This document shows, one piece after another, positions 9,452 to 18,208 of a stretch of 64,000 bases of DNA. The position numbers were made by a program, and so were the translations under genes. The DNA lies in the NCBI RefSeq assembly GCF_028473645.1, contig NZ_CP097269.1:4358001-4422000 (forward strand), written 5' to 3'. Origin of the DNA: Acidovorax sp. GBBC 1281 (GTDB lineage Bacteria > Pseudomonadota > Gammaproteobacteria > Burkholderiales > Burkholderiaceae_C). The first letter of the stretch is position 1; each line of letters begins with the position of its first letter. A model generated the notes under the pieces. That model was not told the origin of the DNA. It was given only the letters and a program-made list of their open reading frames with translations, and ran no database searches.

Positions 9452-10315
9452 ATGGATTCGGTTTTTAAGAAAAGCAAGGTGCCGCGCAAGGGGCGATGGA
9501 TCATCGTCGTGCTGGCGTTGATGATTCTGTACATGGGCTATGTGGCATGGCGGTTGGCCAGAGTCGGAAACAACGCCTTTGCCGCAGGCTTTCAGCCACC
9601 GGAAATGGCGGCGGCGCAATACACCGACCGCACGGTGCGCGCGAATCTGGGTGGGGTGCCCGTGGCGATTCCGCCGTATTTTGCGGAGTACGTGGAATAT
9701 GACGGTGACCCCGGTTGGGGAGAAAATCGGAAGGGGCCGAAACCTGTCAGAACACCGGATTCCAAGATCAGAAGTTTCGGCTTTGATGTGCGCTATCCCG
9801 ACATGGTGGGCAAGAGTACGCCTGAATTATGGGATGACTATAGAAAAAGGAGGCTGGCAACAGACCAGTGGATTAGAGTAGGTCTTAGCTCTGGGGAAGA
9901 TTATAAAAATGCCGGAGGAATTAATCGAATGGCGCAGGGCGTCCAAAATAGATCATCCGAATCCGATGCCAAGCATTGGTGGAATATTTATGAAAAACTA
10001 AAAGAAGATGAACACGGATTGGAAGTTTATGCACATCCAGGAATGAATACTGAAACCGGAAAATTCCATCGAGAGCATGAAAATGCTAAGGACATTTTTT
10101 TCAAGAAAAACAACGAAGACCAAGTAACGACCTATATTTCTTGTAGCAATCGAGAAATTCCATCAGCCCCATGCACTCATCATTTTGAGTTGGACCCGGA
10201 AATGCATGCATCGGTCACCGTGAGTTATCGGCGTGGCTTGCTCCCCGAATGGCAGCAGATTCAGGAAAAGGTCAAAAAGACCGTTTTGGGTTTTGCAGTG
10301 AACGAGCAGAAGTGA
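9452..10315 (+). CDS. Orphan membrane-anchored protein, possible partner of the RTX protein
   Basis: I do not recognise this 287-aa protein. It has a basic N-terminus (FKKSKVPRKGRW), one membrane span (about residues 16-33, IIVVLALMILYMGYVAW), and a large probably periplasmic domain rich in Asp, Lys and Asn. The C-terminal end contains CTHHFELDPE, SVTVSYRRGLLPEWQQI and two cysteines (CSN...CTHH) that could pair. The second half is markedly more AT-rich than the surrounding genes, a sign of transfer. It sits 24 bp before the FrpC-like gene. The layout recalls neisserial frpD-frpC, where a lipid-anchored partner precedes the RTX gene. An immunity-type role is the other possibility. Both are inference from position. 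Confidence 0.6.
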   Translation: MDSVFKKSKVPRKGRWIIVVLALMILYMGYVAWRLARVGNNAFAAGFQPPEMAAAQYTDRTVRANLGGVPVAIPPYFAEYVEYDGDPGWGENRKGPKPVRTPDSKIRSFGFDVRYPDMVGKSTPELWDDYRKRRLATDQWIRVGLSSGEDYKNAGGINRMAQGVQNRSSESDAKHWWNIYEKLKEDEHGLEVYAHPGMNTETGKFHREHENAKDIFFKKNNEDQVTTYISCSNREIPSAPCTHHFELDPEMHASVTVSYRRGLLPEWQQIQEKVKKTVLGFAVNEQK

Positions 10316-10339
10316 TTTTTATATTTCAAAAAGCAAGTC

Positions 10340-11683
10340 ATGAACAACCTGACAGTTTCGCAATTGACGTCGTATCGCAGTGCCATCAATGCGGGAGGCG
10401 TGAGCGCCGCTCGGGAGGTGTATTCCGATCTCTATTCTCAGGGCTACAACTACGCAGGCTGGGCCTTGGGCGTCGCCACCGGCAACACCATTACTGGGCA
10501 GTCGGCCCTGGATTATCTGGGCGGCACGGCCATGATCGGATTGGGCGGCGATGCCTGCCGCAATCTGACGCCCGCCCAAATCGACAAGATTCGCATGGAT
10601 ATGTCGCTTGGATATATTAATACGCTGATCGATATCGCAGATAAAGAAGGGATTTTGAGCAGAGACGTCCGTTTTAGTGAGACAGCCAGATTTCATGAAG
10701 ATGCCTTCAAAGAAAGCGGCCTCACCCTGGAAAACTGGACCCTGAACGTCCCCATGGAAATCATCCGCCGCCAGCAGGGTGACCAGGCGGTGGAAGAGCT
10801 GTGGACCCGCATCCGGGACACCGGAGGCGATGGCATCGACGCTTTGCTGATCAGCACCGGGCTGGCCAACACCGTGGGCCACGCCAGCGTGTCGCCCGAT
10901 GCGGATATCCGGCAGATGGCGCAGGACTGGATCGACAAGGTGCCCGGCGTGGCCAACTGGGCCCAGATCGGGCGCTTTACCGAGGTGTTCTCCAAGGCAT
11001 GGTCCGGCACCCTCGCCGATTGGGGCGGCACGCTAGCGGATGTGGGCGGCATGATTGCCTGGATCGCTAACGACCTGTACCTGAGCGCCCGCAACTGGGT
11101 CACCCCCCGCGACCCCCTGGTCCTGGACCTGGACGGAGACGGCATCGAAGCCGTCGGCATCGACCCCGCCCGCCCCATCCTGTTCGACCACGACGGCGAC
11201 GGCACGCGCAACGCCACCGGCTGGATCAAGGGCGACGACGGCCTCGTCGTGCTGGACCGCAACGGCAACGGGGTCATCGATTCCGGGCGCGAACTGTTCG
11301 GCGACCAGACCTTGAAACCCGTGGACATCTATGGCCGAACGCTGGCCTATGCCAACGGCTACGAAGCCCTGGCCGCAGAGGACGGCAACGGCGACAAGGT
11401 GATCGACGCCAACGATGCGGTGTATTCGCAACTGCGCATCTGGAAGGACACCAACCAGGATGGAATCTCCCAGGCGGGCGAACTGCACACCCTGGCCGAC
11501 CTGGGCATCGCCCGCATCGGCGTGGCGGGCACTGCCAGCAATGTGAACCTGGGCAACGGCAACACCCAGCCCTTGAGCGGCAGTTTCACCCGCACCGACG
11601 GCACCACCGGCGCGAGCGGCGTGGCCGAGGTCACCGGTAGCCTGCTGCTAGTGTCCTGTCCCGTTAATTCGCAGGCACGATAG
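10340..11683 (+). CDS. FrpC-like RTX protein, 5' portion (interrupted by IS630-family element)
   Basis: N-terminal part of a large secreted calcium-binding RTX protein. Residues 1-257 are a non-repetitive region (starting MNNLTVSQLTSYRSAINAGG). From Asp258-Pro259 (TPRDPLVLDLDGDG) runs a module matching the self-processing module of Neisseria FrpC: LFDHDGDGTRNATGWIKGDD, VLDRNGNGVIDSGRELFGD, DGNGDKVIDANDAV and WKDTNQDGISQAGEL, all EF-hand-like calcium loops. In FrpC this module cleaves the Asp-Pro bond in calcium and can form a new isopeptide link. The native frame ends at codon 437 (CTA, 11648-11650). The last residues, VSCPVNSQAR, come from the IS. The gene is therefore disrupted, but the frame resumes at 12812. 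Confidence 0.85.
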   Translation: MNNLTVSQLTSYRSAINAGGVSAAREVYSDLYSQGYNYAGWALGVATGNTITGQSALDYLGGTAMIGLGGDACRNLTPAQIDKIRMDMSLGYINTLIDIADKEGILSRDVRFSETARFHEDAFKESGLTLENWTLNVPMEIIRRQQGDQAVEELWTRIRDTGGDGIDALLISTGLANTVGHASVSPDADIRQMAQDWIDKVPGVANWAQIGRFTEVFSKAWSGTLADWGGTLADVGGMIAWIANDLYLSARNWVTPRDPLVLDLDGDGIEAVGIDPARPILFDHDGDGTRNATGWIKGDDGLVVLDRNGNGVIDSGRELFGDQTLKPVDIYGRTLAYANGYEALAAEDGNGDKVIDANDAVYSQLRIWKDTNQDGISQAGELHTLADLGIARIGVAGTASNVNLGNGNTQPLSGSFTRTDGTTGASGVAEVTGSLLLVSCPVNSQAR

Positions 11684-12809
11684 CTGCATGGTTTCGGGCC
11701 ATCCTTGAGGTGCCGCCATGCCCAATGCAACGACCCGAACAGAAATTGCGCTTAGTGAAGTGGAGCGCGCGGAACTGACGTCCATGGCGCGATCACGTTC
11801 GCTGCCAGCGGCGTTGTCGCTCAGGGCGCGCATCGTGCTGACTTGCGAAGGCACAGATAAAGCCAGCACCGCGGTTGCGCAGGCTCTGGGGATCAGTCGT
11901 AGCACTGTCACCAAGTGGCGCGGGCGCTATGCGCGCCATCGCATTGCAGGGCTTTACGACGAGTTGCGCCCGGGTCGCCCCCGCACGGTAGATGACGAGC
12001 GTGTTGCTGAGTTGATTACCAAGACGTTGCACACCAAGCCTGCTGATGGGGGTACCCACTGGAGCACCCGCACGCTGGCCGCCGATACGGGCATCAGCAA
12101 GAGCACGGTGGCGCGCTATCTGCAGACCTTCAACCTCAAGCCGCACCGGGCCGACAGCTTCAAGCTGTCGACCGATCCGCTGTTCATCGAGAAGCTGCGC
12201 GACGTTGTGGGGCTGTACCTGAACCCACCTGACAACGCGCTGGTGCTGTGCGTGGACGAGAAGAGCCAATGCCAAGCTTTGGAGCGTACGCAGCCGATGC
12301 TGCCAATGGGGTTTGGCTATGTCGAAGGTGTCACGCACGACTACGTGCGCCACGGCACCACCACCTTGTTCGCGGCCCTGAACGTGATGAATGGCCAAGT
12401 GATCGCGCAGTGCCGGCCCCGGCATCGTCATCAAGAGTTCCTTGCCTTCCTGCGCGCCATCGACAAGGCAGTGCCCGACGAACTGGATGTGCACTGCATA
12501 GCTGATAACTACGCCAGCCACAAGCATCCAAAGGTGCGCGCTTGGTTGGCCGAGCGGCCTCGCTGGCACATGCACTTCGTTCCGACCTATTCAAGCTGGC
12601 TCAATCAGGTCGAGCGCTTCTTCTCGATCATCACCACGCGGGCAATCCGCCGTGGCTCGTTCACCAGCGTGAAGGATCTGATCAACAAGATCGACACATT
12701 CATCGCGAATTACAACCAGTCCTGCCAGCCGTTTACTTGGACAGCTACAGCAGACTCCATCCTCGAAAAACTCGCCAGACTATGCGGGCGAATTAACGGG
12801 ACAGGACAC
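11651..12809 (+). mobile_element. Complete IS630-family insertion sequence (1159 bp)
   Basis: The element has 22-bp perfect terminal inverted repeats (11651-11672 and 12788-12809, beginning GTGTCCTGTCCCGTTAATTC) and is flanked by a duplicated TA (11649-11650 and 12810-12811), the IS630/Tc1 target rule. It encodes one full-length transposase. Removing the IS and one TA gives CTGCTA-GCCTCC, which restores the RTX reading frame and matches the uninterrupted remnant at 8339-8926. The clean ends, intact transposase and undecayed host frame point to recent insertion. Confidence 0.95.
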
Positions 12810-12812
12810 TAG
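11718..12812 (+). CDS. IS630-family transposase
   Basis: Cut-and-paste DDE transposase of 364 aa. It has an N-terminal helix-turn-helix (AQALGISRSTVTKWRGRY), a linker domain (KSTVARYLQTFNLKP) and a DDE catalytic core with Asp180 (LCVDEKSQ), Asp263 (CIADNYASH) and Glu299 (NQVERFFS). It starts at ATG 11718 behind TTGAGGTG. The stop codon TAG at 12810-12812 lies outside the element: TA is the duplicated target and G belongs to the RTX gene, so the C-terminus depends on the insertion site. It appears intact and probably active. Confidence 0.95.
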   Translation: MPNATTRTEIALSEVERAELTSMARSRSLPAALSLRARIVLTCEGTDKASTAVAQALGISRSTVTKWRGRYARHRIAGLYDELRPGRPRTVDDERVAELITKTLHTKPADGGTHWSTRTLAADTGISKSTVARYLQTFNLKPHRADSFKLSTDPLFIEKLRDVVGLYLNPPDNALVLCVDEKSQCQALERTQPMLPMGFGYVEGVTHDYVRHGTTTLFAALNVMNGQVIAQCRPRHRHQEFLAFLRAIDKAVPDELDVHCIADNYASHKHPKVRAWLAERPRWHMHFVPTYSSWLNQVERFFSIITTRAIRRGSFTSVKDLINKIDTFIANYNQSCQPFTWTATADSILEKLARLCGRINGTGH

Positions 12813-12853
12813 CCTCCAACAACTTCTACCGCGAGTTCACCGACGACCCGGCC

Positions 12854-15800
12854 GTGACGGCGGCGGCGGGCGCCTTGCCCCAGATGGGCGGCAGTGGTTG
12901 GGTGCGTGATCTGCGCGAGGCAATGAGCTTGCCCGGCGAGGCGGCGCAGGGCCTGCAGGACAGCGTGGGGCGGTTCGCGGCAGCGGGCACGCGGGATGCG
13001 CAGATGGCGCTGATCGACGAGTTGCTCGCCGACTGGGCCGGTACCTCGGGAAAACTCATCCACGGCATTGCAAGCTATGACTTGGTATCGGACGGCCATG
13101 GCAGTTTGGTCACCGCCGACAAGCCCGATGCCGACCCGACCTACGTCACCACGGCAATGCTGAACCTGACTTCCGTGGCCGGCATGATGGTGCCCAACCC
13201 CCAGGCCGGCGGCACGGGCCAGTCAGATGAAATCCTGGGCGAAGCCGGTCGCCAATTGCTGCGCCGGATGAACGTGCTGGAGGTCTTCAACGGCACCAAG
13301 TTCTTCCAGATTCCGTTCCAGACCGGCTCCGGTGGCGGTGGGGGCGGCGCGGCGTCCCCGGGCGGCGGCGGCTCGGGCGGCGAGTCGGATGGCATCAGTC
13401 GCTACACGGCCACCCTTTCCGCCCCCCAGGCCGCCTTGCTCAACCAAAGCTACGACGAACTGCGCGAAAGCGTCTATGGCGCCCTGGTCGTGCAGACGCG
13501 CCTCAAGCCCTACCTGGACAGCGTGGCGCTCACCATTGACGACCAAGGCGTCGGCTTCGACACCACCGGGCTGTCTGCCATGCTGGATGCCCGCAAGACG
13601 GGCAGCGAGCGTGAGGGGCTGATCGACCTGGTGGAGCTGAACCGCTACCAGGGCAAGCTGCTCACCGCCGTGGGATTCGATGGGCTGGGCATGCTGTCGC
13701 AGTGGGTCGAGGCCCTGCCGGCCGGTGATGCGTTGCGCGGGGAGTTGAGCGGGCTGGGCGTGATCCTGTCCGGTGCGGCCGAAGGATCGGCACGCAGCGA
13801 TATCTATCTGGGCGGCGCGGGCGACGATGCCTTCGCGGCGGGCGCGGGTGACGACCAACTGGATGGCGGCGCTGGCAATGACACGCTGCGCGGCGGCGAC
13901 GGCAACGACGTGTTGATGGGCCGCGAGGGCGCCGACGCTCTGCATGGGGATGCGGGCGACGATCAGTTGCACGGCGGCTCGGGCAACGACAACCTGTGGG
14001 GCGGTGCCGGCAACGACACGCTGCTGGGTGGGGATGGCGATGACGGGTTGTACGGTGATGCGGGCGACGACACCCTGGACGGAGGTGCGGGCCGGGACTG
14101 GCTGGAAGGTGGCGCGGGCGCCAACACCTACCGCTTCGGCCGGGGCGACGGTCAGGACACCATTGCGTTCAAGAGCGGTGTTCGCGACGGCAAGCCCGGC
14201 GTGCTGCAGTTCAAGGACGGCGTGACCGCCGCTGACCTGGGGCTGCGCCAGGTCCACGACACCGTGCACGGCGGTTATTCGCTGGAGGTGTCGATCAACG
14301 GCACGGCCGACAAGGTGACCATCCAGGGGTTCTTCTATGGCGACGATCCCGACGCACCCTACAGTTCGGTGCAGCGGTTCCAGTTCGCCGATGGCTCGGC
14401 GTTGGACATTGCCACCATCACGGCCCAGTTATTCGCGGGCACGGCCTCGGCCGACACCCTCTTCGGCACCAACGCAGCCGACACTCTTCGTGGCGGTTCG
14501 GGCAACGACAACCTGTGGGGCGCCGCCGGCAACGACACGCTGCTGGGCGGGGATGGCGACGACGGGCTCTATGGCGAGGCAGGCGACGATGTCATCGACG
14601 GCGGCGCGGGCCGCGACTGGCTGGAAGGCGGCACGGGCTCCAACACCTACCGCTTCGGCAAGGGTGATGGTCAGGACACCATTGCGTTCAAGAGCGGTGT
14701 TCGCGACGGCAAGCCCGGCGTGCTGCAGTTCAAGGACGGCGTGACCGCCGCTGACCTGGGGCTGCGCCAGGTCCACGACACCGTGCACGGCGGTTATTCG
14801 CTGGAGGTGTCGATCAACGGCACGGCCGACAAGGTGACCATCCAGGGGTTCTTCTATGGCGACGATCCCGACTCGCCCTACAGCTCGGTGCAGCGGTTCC
14901 AGTTCGCCGATGGCTCATCGTGGGACATGGCCGGCATCAAGGCCCAGTTGTTCGCGGGCACGGCTTCGGATGACAGCCTCGTCGGCACGGCAGCAGCGGA
15001 CACCCTCAACGGCGGCTCGGGCAACGACAACCTGTGGGGTGGTGACGGCAACGACACGATGATCGGAGGCGATGGCGACGACGGCCTCTATGGCGATGCG
15101 GGCGACGACACGCTGGACGGCGGCGCAGGCCGCGACTGGCTGGAGGGCGGCACGGGCTCCAACACCTACCGCTTCGGCCGGGGCGACGGCCAGGACACCA
15201 TTGCGTTCAAGAGCGGTGTTCGCGACGGCAAGCCCGGCGTGCTGCAGTTCAAGGACGGCGTGACCGCCGCTGACCTGGGGCTGCGCCAGGTCCACGACAC
15301 CGTGCACGGCGGTTATTCGCTGGAGGTGTCGATCAACGGCACGGCCGACAAGGTGACCATCCAGGGGTTCTTCTATGGCGACGATCCCGACTCGCCCTAC
15401 AGCTCGGTGCAGCGGTTCCAGTTCGCCGATGGCTCATCGTGGGACATGGCCGGCATCAAGGCCCAGTTGTTCGCGGGCACGGCTTCGGATGACAGCCTCG
15501 TCGGCACGGCAGCAGCGGACACCCTCAATGGCGGCTCGGGCAACGACAACCTGTGGGGCGGTGACGGCAACGACACGATGATCGGAGGCGATGGCGATGA
15601 CGGCCTCTATGGCGATGCGGGCGACGATGTAATCGACGGCGGCGCGGGCCGCGACTGGCTGGAGGGCGGCACGGGCTCCAACACCTACCGCTTCGGCCGG
15701 GGCGACGGCCAGGACACCATTGCGTTCAAGAGCGGTGTTCGCGACGGCAAGCCCGGCGTGCTGCAGTTCAAGGACGGCGTGACCGCCGCTGACCTGGGGC

Positions 15801-16414
15801 TGCGCCAGGTCCACGACACCGTGCACGGCGGTTATTCGCTGGAGGTGTCGATCAACGGCACGGCCGACAAGGTGACCATCCAGGGATTTTTCTATGGCGA
15901 CGATCCCGGCGCGCCCTACAGCTCGGTGCAGCGGTTCCAGTTCGCCGATGGCACGACGTGGGATCTTTCAGCGATTGAAACCCAACTGTCAGCCTCCGCG
16001 GCGACGCAAGCGAACAAGGATGCCATTGCCTCCGACTCGATGGAGTTGAACAGCGAAAAGCCGTATGTGTTCGACGATGGCGTTTCCATGGCCGGCGTCA
16101 ACAAGCCCTACGCGTTCACTGGCTTGGACGATGCGGACTTCGTGACCCTGAAGCCGCAGGAGAAAGAGCCATTGATCGACGCAGTGGCGCCGACCGGCTG
16201 GAGCGTCGCACCCTTGGATTCTTTCGCAGCGATTCAGTGGAAACCGTTGTTCCAAACGGTGCAGATGGATGGTGCATCCGCATCAGTGGACCGCCAGGCC
16301 CAACTGCTGACGGACGCAATGGCGCAGTTCGCTCCACCTGCCGCCATCGACGCCAGGGGCGTGGCGGCGGCGCAGGATGGGCCATGGAAGGTCGTTGCCG
16401 CGCATTGGCAGTGA
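12854..16414 (+). CDS. FrpC-like RTX protein, 3' portion (RTX and HCBP repeats)
   Basis: Continuation of the interrupted RTX gene. The native frame resumes at 12812 (GCC, residue 438 of the rebuilt 1637-aa protein); GTG 12854 is only the first start-like codon. In rebuilt numbering: end of the self-processing module (SNNFYREFTDD), a glycine linker near 608-630, RTX nonapeptides of the GGxGNDxLx type from about 770, then four near-identical 173-aa units. Each unit combines RTX turns (GGSGNDNLWGG, GGDGDDGLYGDAGDD) with an HCBP-related domain (GVTAADLGLRQVHDT, KVTIQGFFYGDDP). The C-terminal 130 residues lack repeats and probably hold the type I secretion signal. No type I secretion genes are in the window. 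Without excision of the IS this half is probably not translated efficiently. Confidence 0.85.
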   Translation: MTAAAGALPQMGGSGWVRDLREAMSLPGEAAQGLQDSVGRFAAAGTRDAQMALIDELLADWAGTSGKLIHGIASYDLVSDGHGSLVTADKPDADPTYVTTAMLNLTSVAGMMVPNPQAGGTGQSDEILGEAGRQLLRRMNVLEVFNGTKFFQIPFQTGSGGGGGGAASPGGGGSGGESDGISRYTATLSAPQAALLNQSYDELRESVYGALVVQTRLKPYLDSVALTIDDQGVGFDTTGLSAMLDARKTGSEREGLIDLVELNRYQGKLLTAVGFDGLGMLSQWVEALPAGDALRGELSGLGVILSGAAEGSARSDIYLGGAGDDAFAAGAGDDQLDGGAGNDTLRGGDGNDVLMGREGADALHGDAGDDQLHGGSGNDNLWGGAGNDTLLGGDGDDGLYGDAGDDTLDGGAGRDWLEGGAGANTYRFGRGDGQDTIAFKSGVRDGKPGVLQFKDGVTAADLGLRQVHDTVHGGYSLEVSINGTADKVTIQGFFYGDDPDAPYSSVQRFQFADGSALDIATITAQLFAGTASADTLFGTNAADTLRGGSGNDNLWGAAGNDTLLGGDGDDGLYGEAGDDVIDGGAGRDWLEGGTGSNTYRFGKGDGQDTIAFKSGVRDGKPGVLQFKDGVTAADLGLRQVHDTVHGGYSLEVSINGTADKVTIQGFFYGDDPDSPYSSVQRFQFADGSSWDMAGIKAQLFAGTASDDSLVGTAAADTLNGGSGNDNLWGGDGNDTMIGGDGDDGLYGDAGDDTLDGGAGRDWLEGGTGSNTYRFGRGDGQDTIAFKSGVRDGKPGVLQFKDGVTAADLGLRQVHDTVHGGYSLEVSINGTADKVTIQGFFYGDDPDSPYSSVQRFQFADGSSWDMAGIKAQLFAGTASDDSLVGTAAADTLNGGSGNDNLWGGDGNDTMIGGDGDDGLYGDAGDDVIDGGAGRDWLEGGTGSNTYRFGRGDGQDTIAFKSGVRDGKPGVLQFKDGVTAADLGLRQVHDTVHGGYSLEVSINGTADKVTIQGFFYGDDPGAPYSSVQRFQFADGTTWDLSAIETQLSASAATQANKDAIASDSMELNSEKPYVFDDGVSMAGVNKPYAFTGLDDADFVTLKPQEKEPLIDAVAPTGWSVAPLDSFAAIQWKPLFQTVQMDGASASVDRQAQLLTDAMAQFAPPAAIDARGVAAAQDGPWKVVAAHWQ
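13973..15980 (+). repeat. 519-bp tandem coding repeats, four copies
   Basis: The exact period is 519 bp (173 codons): ATTGCGTTCAAGAGC recurs at 14162, 14681, 15200 and 15719, and the GGSGNDNLWG turn at 13973, 14492, 15011 and 15530. A block of about 165 bp in each unit looks identical in all four copies at DNA level, third positions included, which indicates recent duplication or gene conversion. Units 3 and 4 are the most alike. The fourth diverges toward the non-repetitive C-terminus. Confidence 0.95.
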
Positions 16415-16436
16415 ACGGACTTGCGATGAGCAGAAA

Positions 16437-16469
16437 AGCCTGGGGCTGGCCGGCCCCAGGCTTTTTTTT
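16437..16469 (+). terminator. Rho-independent terminator of the RTX gene
   Basis: A 9-bp GC-rich stem (AGCCTGGGG / CCCCAGGCT) with an 8-base loop is followed by eight T residues. It lies 22 bp past the RTX stop codon. Confidence 0.93.
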
Positions 16470-16570
16470 CGAGGGATGGCACCGGAGGGTTTGGCTCCGG
16501 CATCCGATCCGCCTGCGGCGTGGGCAACCACGGCGTTAGCGGCCCCGTACAGAGCAACGGGCTCACTTCA

Positions 16571-16660
16571 AATGCTATTGAAAATATAGCAACAAAGGCA
16601 ATTGAAACGGCGGCATGAGGGGGATTCCTTGGCTTTCTTACGACTCGGGTCACCGTCATG
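16571..16660 (+). repeat. Flank repeat, copy C, in a gene-free stretch
   Basis: GCTATTGAAAATATAGC (16574-16590) is followed by CAATTGAAACGGCGGCATGAGGGGGATT, which resembles the start of flank copies A (8938) and B (9212). It lies just after the terminator of the RTX gene. The rest of 16470-16797 holds nothing I can assign. Confidence 0.6.
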
Positions 16661-16797
16661 TGACCAGGGGGTAACCGCGGCTTGATACCGCCATGCCTCC
16701 ATGGCGAGGACCACTTGAAACTTGGAAAAAACTTGCTTCGCCGATGGAGTGGGCCAAGAGGAGGCGTCTCTCGGTCGCAAGCGTGACAGGCTGGCGC

Positions 16798-17493
16798 TCA
16801 ATGCCCCACGTACCGCCCCGGCCGGTGGCTGATCCATAAAAACCCGCTCATCACCACCACCGCCAGCACCGAATACGCCACCCGCTCGATCGGCACGATC
16901 ACCAGCGCCAGCAGCACCACGGTGCAATCGATTGCCATCTGCACCTTGCCGGCGCGCACTCCGTAGCGCTGCTGCAGGTACAGCGAGACGATGGTGGCGC
17001 CGCCCAGGCTGGATTTGTGGCGCGCGAGGAACAGGCAGCCCGTGCCCAGCAGCAGCCCGCCCAGCACGGCGGCGAACAGCGGGTTCAGGTAGTCCACGTG
17101 CATGACGTGGGGAAACAGCTCCGTCAGCACCGACAGCAGCGCCACCGACAGGAACGTCTTGATGGTGAACTCCCGCCCCATGCGCGTCCAGGCGAACCAG
17201 TAGAACGGCAGGTTGATGGCAAAGAACAGCTTGCCGAACGAGATGTCGGTCACGTAGTGCAGCAAGAAGGCAATGCCCGCCGTGCTGCCGATGAGCAGCC
17301 CCGCCTGGCCGAACAGCATGAGCGCCATGGCCACGAACAGCGTGCCGGCGAAGAGCGCCTGCACGTCTTCGTAATGCCCGTGGCGCAGCGACCCCATGGG
17401 GTACAGCGGCGCGGAAGGCGGCGGCGCGGCCGAGGCCGGGGGCGCAGGGGGTGGCAAGGGGGCTTCGGGCATGGCGGGGCGGATGGGTGTCAC
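16798..17493 (-). CDS. YitT family membrane protein
   Basis: Inner-membrane protein of 231 aa with a Pro/Ala-rich N-terminus and about six hydrophobic spans. It fits the YitT/DUF161 family: LLHYVTDISFGKLFFAINLP, FTIKTFLSVALLSV, LNPLFAAVLGGLLLGTGCLF and GGATIVSLYLQQRYGVRAGK. The function of the family is unsettled; transporters or membrane sensors have been suggested. This member lacks the C-terminal DUF2179 domain of longer homologues. It is transcribed toward the RTX terminator and lies about 70 bp after the BamE-like gene on the same strand. The ATG at 17493 was chosen because it covers the whole family; ATG 17397 (MGSLRHGHYED) is possible. Confidence 0.8.
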   Translation of the reverse strand: MTPIRPAMPEAPLPPPAPPASAAPPPSAPLYPMGSLRHGHYEDVQALFAGTLFVAMALMLFGQAGLLIGSTAGIAFLLHYVTDISFGKLFFAINLPFYWFAWTRMGREFTIKTFLSVALLSVLTELFPHVMHVDYLNPLFAAVLGGLLLGTGCLFLARHKSSLGGATIVSLYLQQRYGVRAGKVQMAIDCTVVLLALVIVPIERVAYSVLAVVVMSGFLWISHRPGRYVGH

Positions 17494-17561
17494 AGGCTAC
17501 TCCAACACCGGCAGGCCATGCAAACAACGCGCCAGCCCGTGCTGGCGGTGCCGGCGCCGGG

Positions 17562-18089
17562 CTATCGCCCCTCGCGGATCTCCAGCGCGCTGCCGCTGCG
17601 CAGCACCCGGCCCTGGCCGTCGAAGTACACAGTGAAGATCATGGGCTGGTTACCGCCGTCGTTCCAGCGCCAGTCCCAGGCGGTTTCGCCCTTGCGCTCG
17701 TAGGTCATGGCCTTCATGGGCTTGCCCAGGCGCCGGCGCACGTCGTCCATGGCCATGCCGGGCACGATCTGCTCGAAGTTGTGCGGCGCCAGCACCTGGC
17801 GCAGCGCGCTCATGCGGCCGTCGGGGCCGATGGTGATCATGTAGTTCTGGTGGCCGGCCGGCTGGCGGTTGTATTCGAAGGTGCGGGCACCGCCGGGCTC
17901 GTCCCACACGCGCTCGGGCTCGCCGAAGCGCGAGCGCACGTCGGCCTCGGTGGAGCTGCCCTCCTCCAGTTCGCTGATGCGTTGCGGATCGCAGCCGGCG
18001 AGCAGGGCCGCCAGGACGCCGAGCGTGCAGGCCAGGCCGGTGGCGCGCAGCGCCCGGGCCGCCGGGGCGCTCCATCGGGGGGTGTTCAT
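17562..18089 (-). CDS. BamE/SmpA-like outer membrane lipoprotein
   Basis: A 175-aa probable lipoprotein with leader and lipobox LLAGC (starting MNTPRWSAPAARALRATG). It holds two copies of the SmpA/OmlA-type fold signature: STEADVRSRFGEPERVW with FEYNRQPAGHQNYM, then MAMDDVRRRLGKPMKAM with WDWRW and FTVYFDGQGRVLR. Such domains help assemble outer-membrane proteins. The double repeat makes it longer than E. coli BamE, so it may be a paralogue. The start at 18089 has AAGGA upstream and begins the signal peptide. Confidence 0.8.
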   Translation of the reverse strand: MNTPRWSAPAARALRATGLACTLGVLAALLAGCDPQRISELEEGSSTEADVRSRFGEPERVWDEPGGARTFEYNRQPAGHQNYMITIGPDGRMSALRQVLAPHNFEQIVPGMAMDDVRRRLGKPMKAMTYERKGETAWDWRWNDGGNQPMIFTVYFDGQGRVLRSGSALEIREGR

Positions 18090-18208
18090 GGGGGGTCCTT
18101 TCCGGGGCAGTGTCGGGGTCCGCACTGTAGCGCGCCGAGGCGGCGGCGCCCGGCCAAGGGCGGCGCCCGCTAAAATCGCCGCCTCCCTACAGTGACTGCA
18201 CCACCGCC

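Noticed and set aside
12854..12856. GTG as a true start of a separate 1186-aa RTX gene
   Set aside because: It lies inside the conserved DDPAVTAAAG segment that is continuous with the 5' half; the 8339-8926 remnant shows the same residues uninterrupted.
13973..15980. CRISPR-like or satellite array
   Set aside because: The 519-bp period is a whole number of codons and encodes RTX/HCBP units, so it is an internal protein repeat.
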